Of a stretch of DNA of 64,000 nucleotides, positions 43,251 to 51,270 are shown one piece after another. The translations under genes were made by a program, and so were the position numbers. The notes under the pieces were generated by a model. That model had not been told where the DNA came from. It did no database searches and saw only the letters and a program-made list of their open reading frames with translations. Source of the stretch: Fidelibacterota bacterium (GTDB lineage Bacteria; Fidelibacterota; Marinisomatia; SCGC-AAA003-L08; TS1B11); contig CP070638.1 of the NCBI GenBank assembly GCA_020354025.1, forward strand, positions 1-64,000. The letters are read 5' to 3'. Position 1 is the first letter of the stretch, and the number at the start of each line of letters is the position of its first letter.

Positions 43251-43491
43251 GCTCACGAGGATAAGTTTGGGAAATGTGCGGTAGTTGTGCAGTCTTTCGC
43301 AGATGGATTTTCAATTTGCTGCTCTCCCGTCGCTTCGGCAAAAACGGGGCAGGAAAAAGGGGCAGGAATATGCTCTAGAGTGACTAGGCTAGATCAGTCG
43401 CTAAGTACCTAAGTATCCATAAATCCTGACCTAAGACTTGGGCCAGGTTTTGGGGGCAAGGTCATATTTCCTGAATGAATACCTATTACTT

Positions 43492-45270
43492 TCATTTACC
43501 ATCAAGATAACCTGTAATAACCGCCAGCAATTTCTCCATTGTTATTGAAACAGATTCCCCACCCTCGGTATTATCCAAAAATCCAATACAGACATCATAG
43601 TCTGGTAAATAGATACATGCTGCGGCATAACCGGGCGCATTTCCGCTGTGTCCGATTGCATTCAAGCCGTTAAGCAAATCTGGATTGAACTTTACTGTCC
43701 CCAATCCATATCCGGCTACCTGATACTCTTCACCGGTACATGGAGAATGAAATGCTAGCATTTCATCCATATATTGCTCGTTTAGCACGCTTCTATCATG
43801 GAACAAAGCCCGGGCCCATTTTGCCAGATCCTCTGCCGTAGAAAACACCTCTCCACAAACACCACTGGCAAAGGCAGTTCTTGGCCAGGAAAAAAAGTCT
43901 TCATAGTCTCCATCATTATCCAAATCATACCAGCCATGCGCAGTGTTTGCCGGGAGTGGTTCTCCCATTGAGGCAAACGTATTATTAAGCTCGAACGGAA
44001 CAAAGAAGCGATCATTATATGCTGTTGCTACATCCGAGCCGGTGATATCTTCAATAATCATGCGCAGTAGAGCGTAACCAGGAATTGAAGAATAATTCCA
44101 ATCAGTTCCTTTGGGAAAAAGCGGCTCATGATTAAATGCTATTATCATTTCTGCGGGCGTCCAAACTTTAGAAGGATTCTGAAATATCTCCTGCCAGTAA
44201 TCGGAATTATCTATGACGTCATACAAGCCGCTGGTATGGTTGAGAAGTTGCCGGATGTTAATCGTACTATCAACATATGGGTATGCTGACACCCATTCGT
44301 ACAGCGAATCATCTAGAGTAATTTCTCCTTCTTCTGCTAGCTTAAGAATTGCTGCAGCGGTGAAATTCTTGGCAATGCTTCCGGCACCGAACGCCATATC
44401 GGGGGTTATTGCAGTTGATTCATGAGAAACGCCACTCACACCGACCCACTCCGAACCATCCGGAAAAATAACGGCTGCTGCGATCCCTTTACCCTTTATC
44501 TTGTTAAGCCCGTCATCTAAAGCCTTCTGAAGCTTTTGTTCAAGTGAAGCCTGCGAACTATCTTCGTGTGAGTATAAAACCACTGCCCGAACCGACAAGC
44601 CTGTTCCCTTAGGCCAGTTACCTCTAAGAATACCGCCACTGTAATATGGGATGTCGCGCCCCCATGCACTTGAGGGATTGTTCTCTAAGGTACTCCACCA
44701 GAGACCATCGGTGCCAAGGGCTGCGAAATCACCAGCTGCAGTACGAGCACCGCCGGGTAGAGCATTAAACAAACTGGAGTTATCCCCATTCCCGTTTGAG
44801 TTCCAGCCAGAGGTCGATTTCATTTTAAAACCAGCATTCTCTCCCAGGTTGTAATCAGTCAGGGTTGTCCATTCATTATCCGAAGGGATATGCCATCCTT
44901 CGGGGGCTATGCCTCTTGGATCCACTATAGCAAACCAGTTGTAAAGCTTGCCATATTTGTTACCATTTTCAGGATTATTATCGTAGTAGCACCAGGCAGG
45001 TTTACCCTCTGACGCAGCTTGTACCCATTCCTCCTTGGATTCAGCTTGAGTAATTACATCTCCATTTCTGAAATGTGATACATTAAGGTTTTCAGACATC
45101 CATATTTGATCTTCGATTCTTACTGTTTTATAACCATTCCCGTCAATATCCGCTATAGGATTTGATTCTTCGATTATTATATCCCCCGGTTCAATAACTC
45201 CGTTTTTCTGACAATTCATTTCCGCACTCACGATGAATAGTACTGTGGGTATTAAAATAATCTTCTTCAT
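43492..45270 (-). CDS. Lipoprotein: Fibrobacter 'major paralogous' domain fused to beta-lactamase-like serine hydrolase
   Basis: 592 residues with a lipoprotein-type signal (VLFIVSAEMNC). Residues about 40-235 form the Fibrobacter succinogenes major paralogous domain (KTVRIEDQIWMSENL, YNWFAIVD, GWHIPSDNEW, LPGGAR, SVRAV). Residues about 250-590 are a class C beta-lactamase/DD-peptidase-like serine hydrolase: the SxxK motif is SIAK in GAGSIAKNF, the tyrosine motif region is WNYSSIPGY (YSS in place of YSN) and the third box is HSGNAPGY. Possible peptidase or esterase at the cell surface. The gene is AT-rich compared with its surroundings and sits between two copies of tRNA-Leu sequence, suggesting horizontal arrival. 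Confidence 0.85.
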   Translation of the reverse strand: MKKIILIPTVLFIVSAEMNCQKNGVIEPGDIIIEESNPIADIDGNGYKTVRIEDQIWMSENLNVSHFRNGDVITQAESKEEWVQAASEGKPAWCYYDNNPENGNKYGKLYNWFAIVDPRGIAPEGWHIPSDNEWTTLTDYNLGENAGFKMKSTSGWNSNGNGDNSSLFNALPGGARTAAGDFAALGTDGLWWSTLENNPSSAWGRDIPYYSGGILRGNWPKGTGLSVRAVVLYSHEDSSQASLEQKLQKALDDGLNKIKGKGIAAAVIFPDGSEWVGVSGVSHESTAITPDMAFGAGSIAKNFTAAAILKLAEEGEITLDDSLYEWVSAYPYVDSTINIRQLLNHTSGLYDVIDNSDYWQEIFQNPSKVWTPAEMIIAFNHEPLFPKGTDWNYSSIPGYALLRMIIEDITGSDVATAYNDRFFVPFELNNTFASMGEPLPANTAHGWYDLDNDGDYEDFFSWPRTAFASGVCGEVFSTAEDLAKWARALFHDRSVLNEQYMDEMLAFHSPCTGEEYQVAGYGLGTVKFNPDLLNGLNAIGHSGNAPGYAAACIYLPDYDVCIGFLDNTEGGESVSITMEKLLAVITGYLDGK

Positions 45271-45401
45271 TTTTATTTCTCTTTTAGGTTTTATTCTATC
45301 AGACCTGTCCCTATTCTTTAGCTCCTTTTGAAAATAAGGAATTTATGCTAGCTTTGGGTAGAGTCGAGTACACTAGTGACCTACCCCTATTCTTTGGCCC
45401 A

Positions 45402-45740
45402 CTTTTAAAAGTTAGGATTTTGGTACCTATCCCGCCCCCCATTATAATGAGCCCGTATCCAGTTCCGTATCCGGCCAAAAGTGTTAATCTTTGATAATCT
45501 TTGGTGGCGTAGGGTCCGATTTTTGGGATAGAAAAAGAGCCTTAATCAGGGTTCCTTTCTCGAAGGAATACAAGGCTTTGTGCCGCGGATAGGACTCCCC
45601 GACGCTCGCTGCGCTCTGTCGGGATAGACTTCTCGTCCTATCCCATGGGGAGTGTGCCGCGGATAGGACTCGAACCTACACGTCCATAGGGACACTGGAT
45701 CCTAAATCCAGCGCGTCTACCAGTTCCGCCACCGCGGCTA
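45402..45740. repeat. Right copy of the tRNA-Leu flanking duplication
   Basis: Diverged direct repeat of 42828-43250: same blocks in the same order, ending in the intact tRNA-Leu. A smaller tandem duplication precedes it (CCCTATTCTTTRGC at about 45312 and 45389). Within it, GTGCCGCGGATAGGACTC occurs twice (45580-45597 and 45654-45671), the second being the true tRNA 3' end; the 56 bases between them contain nested palindromes (CCCGAC...GTCGGG, GGGATAG...CTATCCC). Confidence 0.7.
45655..45738 (-). tRNA. tRNA-Leu(UAG)
   Basis: On the minus strand GCCGCGG (45738-45732) pairs with CCGCGGC (45662-45656) as acceptor stem, followed by discriminator A. The anticodon stem is CTGGA/TCCAG with loop TTTAGGA, anticodon TAG. 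A class II variable arm GTCC-CTAT-GGAC and the T-arm GTAGG-TTCGAGT-CCTAT complete the cloverleaf. CCA is not encoded. Confidence 0.95.
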
Positions 45741-45855
45741 CGATAAGCGGCAAAGCCCGCCGTCCGACCCTGAATTTTACTGCCTTTACCCGTATAAACA
45801 CAACCGGATGACGACTGTTCCGGTTATAGCAAATCTTTACAGCCAGAGAAGTAGT

Positions 45856-48800
45856 CTACCGCATGAGGAGCAGTTTGTGAGTAACGGTGCCGTCGGGGGT
45901 ACGCACCCGGTAGAAGTACATCCCGTTCTTGGCCGTCATGCCGGCAGCATCGATCCCGTTCCAGACCACCTCGTGGTATCCAGCGGCCGTCATTCCGTCA
46001 TGCAGGGTAATCACCTCACGCCCCATCAGGTCGAATACGGTCACCTTTACTTCCATTTCCTCAGGTAGTCCGAAGCGGATCGTGGTTGTGTCGCTGAAAG
46101 GATTGGGATCGTTGGAGGCCACTTCTAGCCCCTCCGGGAACAGCTCCGGTGCAGGCCTAACCTGCTCCGGTATGCGTACCATCTCGACTATCGTCAGGCC
46201 GTTGTTTTCGCCCCAGATGCCCTCACCCAGAACATAACGGGCATCGGTGCTTGATCTTCCCTCCTGCCCCGTTTCGCGATCCCAAGCCTGGAAGTGGATA
46301 GTCCCGCCGACCCGGGCCCCGGGGAGCACTTCTAGATAATCACCCTCTGCGAAGCCGCTCGTGTAAGGCTCTCCAAATGGATCCGGGCGGGAAAATCCCA
46401 TAACTGCGGTGATGTTAACAGAGCCATCAGGCTGCACTACTCCAGCCCCCACTATCAAGTGGCCAACCTCACCTTCGAGACTGACCCAGCCGGCTGAATC
46501 AATAGCAGCCAGCTCATCGCCGGCGTTCAAATAAGCACCACCCAGGGTTGAAGCCTGCACCTGGATGAAGTGGGTAATACCGGTCGGCTCGATATCTACG
46601 GTAAAGTGCTCTGGTTCCGGGGGCAGCTTACCAACAGTGATTTCTCCCTCCTGTCCCAGGGTGAAGACCAACCGATCCTCGCAGCCCAGGGACGTCACCC
46701 GACCCGGAAAAATGGAAAGGGAGGTGTCGTCTGGCGTCTGGGCATCCAGCAGAAAGATCAGGTTCAGCAGCGGGCCCGTACCAGCCTGGATCACACCGTT
46801 GTCACCGGGTGTGTACTGAAAGCGTATCCCTCCCCCGTATCCCGATTTTCCTTCAGCGGGGTCATATGGTTCGACCGAAAGCTCATCAGGATCTGCTATC
46901 CGTTCCAGGGCTTCGAATGATAGAAAGGCCAGGTAACTTGAATCGTAGTCAAGAGTCATCTGAAATCCGCATAGGTCAATGGAATTAGCCAGTCCCAGAG
47001 GGACGGTGACGGTACGCCCGGGTTCCCCCTCGCTACTGACAGGGGCGAAAACCGCCCGAACCTCACCGATGGGGAACGATCCGGAAACGGTGGTTTGGCG
47101 CAGTGTGAGACCCTGCTCGTCAGATAGGACCACATCCTCCAGGTTCAGTTTTACCAATCCTTCGGGGGCATCGGGATCGACGCGATAGACAATGGTAGCT
47201 ACTAGCCCCTGACCGGCGGCAATGGGTATTCCGGAAAAGGAAGACTCGATAAGCCGTAAATCCCCATTCCCCAGATCGCTGAATGCCAGGTGAGCATCGG
47301 CGGGAAGCCGCGATCCTCCCTGCACTTCCATTACCTGCAAAGCATCCGAGGCGGATCTGACCACCAGCTGAAAAGCCACTACCGGGAGGGGGTTATCCAT
47401 AAAGATGGACACATATCCAGTATCCCCAGGCTGTGTGGGAGCCCCAGTCCCAACACGGAGCCATGCTAGCTGAATGTCAATAAATACCGATCCGCTACTA
47501 ACTCGCACCTGGTATGCGTCGCCGTGAGCATCGGAAATCACTACCCTGCCTGCCTCAAGGTTAACCTTGGTCGGGATCACAGCCTCAGCGTCCATGATTA
47601 GCAGCAGGACTTCTCCCTTTCCGGGTGGGATAGCGGTAAGTCGTGGTGAGAAACCTACAATCGACAGAATCCCGCTGGACGTATCCTGCTCCAGGGAGAC
47701 CACCCAATCCGGGGGAGCGTGTTTGCCCAGCACAACCCGGGGATTCGAGAGATGCCCCGATGGAAGGCCCCGGATCTCAAAACGGATGCCGGATACCGGA
47801 TCTTCATTTTCCATCAGGATGGGAATGGCAGCTTGCCCACCAGCCATAACCATTATCTCACCCACGCTGAAGTCCACCCAGCTGATGGGGATGGCCTCAG
47901 TCTGGTTTGAGGACTCGGACTCAAACTGTTCTTCGTACCTGGCAGTTACTACGTACTTGTACCTTTGCCCGTTGGTAACCGTTGTATCCACAAAAGATAG
48001 GACATCAGGGCCCACGGCAGCTACCTGGGTGTCGAGGCGCAGCGGTACCGGTATTTCACGCCCGCGATAAATACTATAACCGGTAAACAGCGGACCATCC
48101 TGTCGAGTCGGAGGTACTACAGCTGGTAACCGGATCGGGGAATCTGACACAGGTGAGTATCCCTGAGACAGGGCTTCATCTTTAACAGGTGAGGGGGCTC
48201 GCGGAGCGTAACGGGAAGCATGTTCACCGATCAGCACGCTTCCTATGCCGGGATTTAGGGAAGGTTCAATCCCGAACGCGGCCAATTGACGCTGTATGCC
48301 ATTGATCCGGTCCATCCGACCAAGGATAAAGCCGTACTCTAAACCCCAGAATGCAGTGTGATCCTGTCCTACAGAGCCCAGGTGAGATAATCCTTCCACC
48401 AGTCCTCCAGCCTTTTTATTGCTGGTCGTGAGAGCATCCCCGTAGTCTGTCCCGGACAGCAGGGCGGTGGCCGGATATTCGGTTCCCACCATGAAGTTAT
48501 CCGCAGACCCGATCATTACTTCAGGTGTGCCCACATCCTCGGCCACGCTCCGGGCGCCAAAGTGGCGGCTGATAAAGTCATCCCCGATATCCCAGATGAT
48601 GTCCTGCCCGATAAGCCAGACCCTGCCGCCCTGCTCCAGAAAATCCGCCAGAACGGTCTGATCATCAGGTGTGAGCGTGGGGTGATAGCCCCACTCGTAG
48701 CCGGTCATCCAGATAACGGTATGGGCGTGCTGGAACACCTCGTGAGGGGGACCATTCGAACCCGGTGGGATAGAATAATAATCGAAGGTGTAGCCGGCGG

Positions 48801-49971
48801 TGGTGAGATCATTGGCCATCTGGCCACCCGCATCAAAATATGGCGGTCCCAGCTGGGAAGCGTCATCATCCACCAAGAGCAGAGCTTCTTTCCCGATATT
48901 CCTGTCCGTGGGCGGTGCCCAGCTCAGGGATACCCTTCCGTCCTGCCCTGACATGGCAATCAGGCTGCGGGGTGGGTCAAGGTAGCCGGGGAAGACGCTT
49001 ACCCGACCCGGTTTGATCCGGGTAACAACGCGCTCCCTCCCTCCACTAACCATCACCCGAACATCCAGCAGGTGGATATCGCTATAGCTCAGGTATGTGC
49101 CGGCAGCTACCTTGAATGTCAGCTCCAGGATATCTCCCGTCCCGGGTTTCAGCTCATTGCCTGCCTGAGCGTAGAGCCAAATCCGTCCGCCAGCTCCACG
49201 GAGCTTTTGCGGAACCAGCAGGCTGTCGCCGGAGACCTGCCACTCCAGTTGAAATCGGGCGGTGCGATCAGTAGTGGAAGCCCCAACCAGTGTCAAAATA
49301 TCCGGGTCCCAGAAAAGATTGAACTGAGTCCCGATCACCTGTCCGGTATTGGACATGCTTACCGCCAAACGGACCGCTTCACCCTGATCAGCTTCAGTTT
49401 CACTAACCTCAAATTCCACCACTTCTCCCGCCGTCAGGGAGCCGTTTTCACTGCTAGATGGGAGCACCCCGCCCATAGGATCGGAAACGACGACAGCTAT
49501 CAGCCTCAGCGGGTTAATGTCTGGGATAACAGCATCCTCCGGGATATTGAGGACCAGTTCCATAATAGGACCCGCTCCGACAGCAACATTTTTTCCGGCG
49601 GGATCGAACAGGAGAATACGGAAGACACCCGCTGCCGACTGCTGCCATAGATCGATACTCCAGCCAGCGGTACGCTCGGTGGTCAGTATGGTATCCAGAG
49701 TCAATCCGAAATCTCCACAAGAGATGTCCAGCTGCAAGCCGCCCACCTCGTCCCATTCATTGCGCAGCTCCACCGGTACGACGACGATATTGGTATCGGG
49801 GGGAAGGGTGAGATGGGGCAGAGAGAGTGTAACTCTGGAACTGTCGGGAATAACCTCTCCGACAGTCCTAGGGCAAGCCAGGGTGCAAAGGGGCCGCAAG
49901 CCCAGGCCCAGCAGGCATACAGCCAGGAGCAGTGGGCTGAAGCGGCCGGCGATTTGGAGTAATGCCTTCAG
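45856..49971 (-). CDS. Giant secreted cohesin-domain protein with FlgD-like sorting domain
   Basis: 1371 residues if started at CTG 49971, as argued here. The first standard start (TTG 49899) lies after the signal peptide; the 24 residues upstream (KALLQIAGRF, then PLLLAVCLLGLGL) form a complete signal peptide, AAGGA stands six bases before the CTG, and TGATAA stops precede it. The product has several cohesin-like beta-sandwich domains (for example SMSNTGQVIGTQFNLFWDP, and later ANSIDLCGFQMTLDYDSSYL), fibronectin-III-like segments (PRSLIAMSGQDGRVSLSW) and a ThuA/GATase-like stretch (LLLVDDDASQ ... IWMTGYEWGY). The last 80 residues are a FlgD-like sorting domain (FDLMGREVITL, VWNGIDAAG, GMYFYRV). 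Probably a surface or released adhesin or scaffold; no catalytic site identified. Confidence 0.85.
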   Translation of the reverse strand: MKALLQIAGRFSPLLLAVCLLGLGLRPLCTLACPRTVGEVIPDSSRVTLSLPHLTLPPDTNIVVVPVELRNEWDEVGGLQLDISCGDFGLTLDTILTTERTAGWSIDLWQQSAAGVFRILLFDPAGKNVAVGAGPIMELVLNIPEDAVIPDINPLRLIAVVVSDPMGGVLPSSSENGSLTAGEVVEFEVSETEADQGEAVRLAVSMSNTGQVIGTQFNLFWDPDILTLVGASTTDRTARFQLEWQVSGDSLLVPQKLRGAGGRIWLYAQAGNELKPGTGDILELTFKVAAGTYLSYSDIHLLDVRVMVSGGRERVVTRIKPGRVSVFPGYLDPPRSLIAMSGQDGRVSLSWAPPTDRNIGKEALLLVDDDASQLGPPYFDAGGQMANDLTTAGYTFDYYSIPPGSNGPPHEVFQHAHTVIWMTGYEWGYHPTLTPDDQTVLADFLEQGGRVWLIGQDIIWDIGDDFISRHFGARSVAEDVGTPEVMIGSADNFMVGTEYPATALLSGTDYGDALTTSNKKAGGLVEGLSHLGSVGQDHTAFWGLEYGFILGRMDRINGIQRQLAAFGIEPSLNPGIGSVLIGEHASRYAPRAPSPVKDEALSQGYSPVSDSPIRLPAVVPPTRQDGPLFTGYSIYRGREIPVPLRLDTQVAAVGPDVLSFVDTTVTNGQRYKYVVTARYEEQFESESSNQTEAIPISWVDFSVGEIMVMAGGQAAIPILMENEDPVSGIRFEIRGLPSGHLSNPRVVLGKHAPPDWVVSLEQDTSSGILSIVGFSPRLTAIPPGKGEVLLLIMDAEAVIPTKVNLEAGRVVISDAHGDAYQVRVSSGSVFIDIQLAWLRVGTGAPTQPGDTGYVSIFMDNPLPVVAFQLVVRSASDALQVMEVQGGSRLPADAHLAFSDLGNGDLRLIESSFSGIPIAAGQGLVATIVYRVDPDAPEGLVKLNLEDVVLSDEQGLTLRQTTVSGSFPIGEVRAVFAPVSSEGEPGRTVTVPLGLANSIDLCGFQMTLDYDSSYLAFLSFEALERIADPDELSVEPYDPAEGKSGYGGGIRFQYTPGDNGVIQAGTGPLLNLIFLLDAQTPDDTSLSIFPGRVTSLGCEDRLVFTLGQEGEITVGKLPPEPEHFTVDIEPTGITHFIQVQASTLGGAYLNAGDELAAIDSAGWVSLEGEVGHLIVGAGVVQPDGSVNITAVMGFSRPDPFGEPYTSGFAEGDYLEVLPGARVGGTIHFQAWDRETGQEGRSSTDARYVLGEGIWGENNGLTIVEMVRIPEQVRPAPELFPEGLEVASNDPNPFSDTTTIRFGLPEEMEVKVTVFDLMGREVITLHDGMTAAGYHEVVWNGIDAAGMTAKNGMYFYRVRTPDGTVTHKLLLMR

Positions 49972-50091
49972 TACGAATCCTTATCAGGTAGACCGCATCA
50001 GTTGACGAAAATTCAGTGATCCAGACGGGAGTGGCAAGGACTTTTGCGAGGGTAGCGCCGTCGAGTACAGGAAAAAGAGCGTCAGGCCTGT

Positions 50092-51270
50092 TCAGGCCAG
50101 CGCGGCGAGCCCCGCCGCCAGGTCGTCCTGCAGGTCGGCAAGGTCCTCGATGCCCACTGAGAGTCGAACCAGGCCGTCGGTCAGGCCTAATGCTTCCCGC
50201 TTTTCCCGGGGCACATCGGCGTGGGTCATGATGGCCGGATGTTCCACCAGGCTCTCCACACCACCGAGACTTTCTGCCAGGGTGAAGACCGCCAGGTTTT
50301 TAATAAACATCCTGGCCCGTTCCAGTGACCCGGTTTCCAAGCTGATCATTCCGCCGAAGACCGGGTGTCCGTCCGGAGTACTCTGTTGCCGAGCGGCCAG
50401 TTCGTGCCCGGGATGAGTGGGCAAACCGGGATAGTAAACCCGCTTTATCTCGGAGTGTTCATCCAGGAACCGGGCCAGTGTCAAGGCGTTGCGGCTGTGC
50501 TGCTCAATCCGTACAGCCAAGGTCTTGAGGGATCGGGAGGCAAGCCAGCAGTCGAAGGGAGAAGGCACCGCCCCCACCGACTTCTGGACGAAATAGAGAT
50601 CCTCCGCCAGGTCATCCTCGCTAGTGATCAGCACGCCCATCAGGACGTCGCTGTGGCCTGCCAGATACTTGGTAACGCTATGGAAGGCGACATGGGCGCC
50701 CAATTCCAGAGGGCGCTGGCAATAAGGACTCATAAAGGTGTTGTCCACTACACACAGTAGATCCCGGTCTCGTGCTAGCCGAGCTGTCCCTTCGATATCC
50801 GAGAGGGTCATCATAGGATTGCTGGGAGTCTCGATAATCACAGCCCGGGTAGTTGATGTTATCGCAGCGGCGATGTTGTCCACAGAGCGGGAGTCCACCC
50901 AGCTGCACTTGATGTTAAAGCGGTTGAATACACGGGTGAGAACACGGTAGGTGCCGCCGTAGATGTTCTCACCAACCACGAAGTGATCACCGGCACCGAA
51001 GTGCATTACCAGGGCTGACAGCGCGGCCATGCCCGAAGCGAAAGCAATGCCGTACCGGCCCCCTTCAAGTGAAGCCAGGTTCTGTTCCAGGCTGGTCCGG
51101 GTAGGATTCTGTGCCCGGCTGTAGATAAAGCCCCGATGAATCCCCGGGTCCTCCTGGGCAAAGGTGGTGGTTTGATAGACGGGGGGCACCACGGCGCCGG
51201 TGCCGGGATCGGGTTCCTGCCCTACGTGTATGGCCCGGGTGGCGAAACCCTGCTTCAGCTTCCGTGACAC
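50092..51270 (-). CDS. Cys/Met-metabolism PLP enzyme (cystathionine gamma-synthase/lyase type)
   Basis: 392 residues, GTG start, overlapping the 3' end of secA by 16 bases. Fold-type I PLP enzyme: YSRAQNPTRTSLE (substrate and cofactor contacts), FASGMAALSAL, IETPSNPMM, VVDNTFMSPY and the Schiff-base Lys in SVTKYLAGHSD. TFAQEDPG and the C-terminal RLSVGIEDLADL fit cystathionine gamma-synthase, cystathionine gamma-lyase or methionine gamma-lyase, which sequence alone does not separate. Neighbouring genes do not decide between synthesis and degradation. Confidence 0.9.
   Translation of the reverse strand: MSRKLKQGFATRAIHVGQEPDPGTGAVVPPVYQTTTFAQEDPGIHRGFIYSRAQNPTRTSLEQNLASLEGGRYGIAFASGMAALSALVMHFGAGDHFVVGENIYGGTYRVLTRVFNRFNIKCSWVDSRSVDNIAAAITSTTRAVIIETPSNPMMTLSDIEGTARLARDRDLLCVVDNTFMSPYCQRPLELGAHVAFHSVTKYLAGHSDVLMGVLITSEDDLAEDLYFVQKSVGAVPSPFDCWLASRSLKTLAVRIEQHSRNALTLARFLDEHSEIKRVYYPGLPTHPGHELAARQQSTPDGHPVFGGMISLETGSLERARMFIKNLAVFTLAESLGGVESLVEHPAIMTHADVPREKREALGLTDGLVRLSVGIEDLADLQDDLAAGLAALA

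Larger units (their letters stand above)
42727..43491. other. Intergenic region with left tRNA-Leu duplication
   Basis: 765 bases without an intact gene. 42828-43250 resembles 45402-45740 in several blocks: the AAAGTTAGGATTT motif, CGTATCCGG followed by GTGCTAATCTTTGATAA, the AATCAGGG hairpin, CGAAGGAA, and tRNA-Leu sequence. A 60-codon frame at 42874 is not protein-like. Confidence 0.6.
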
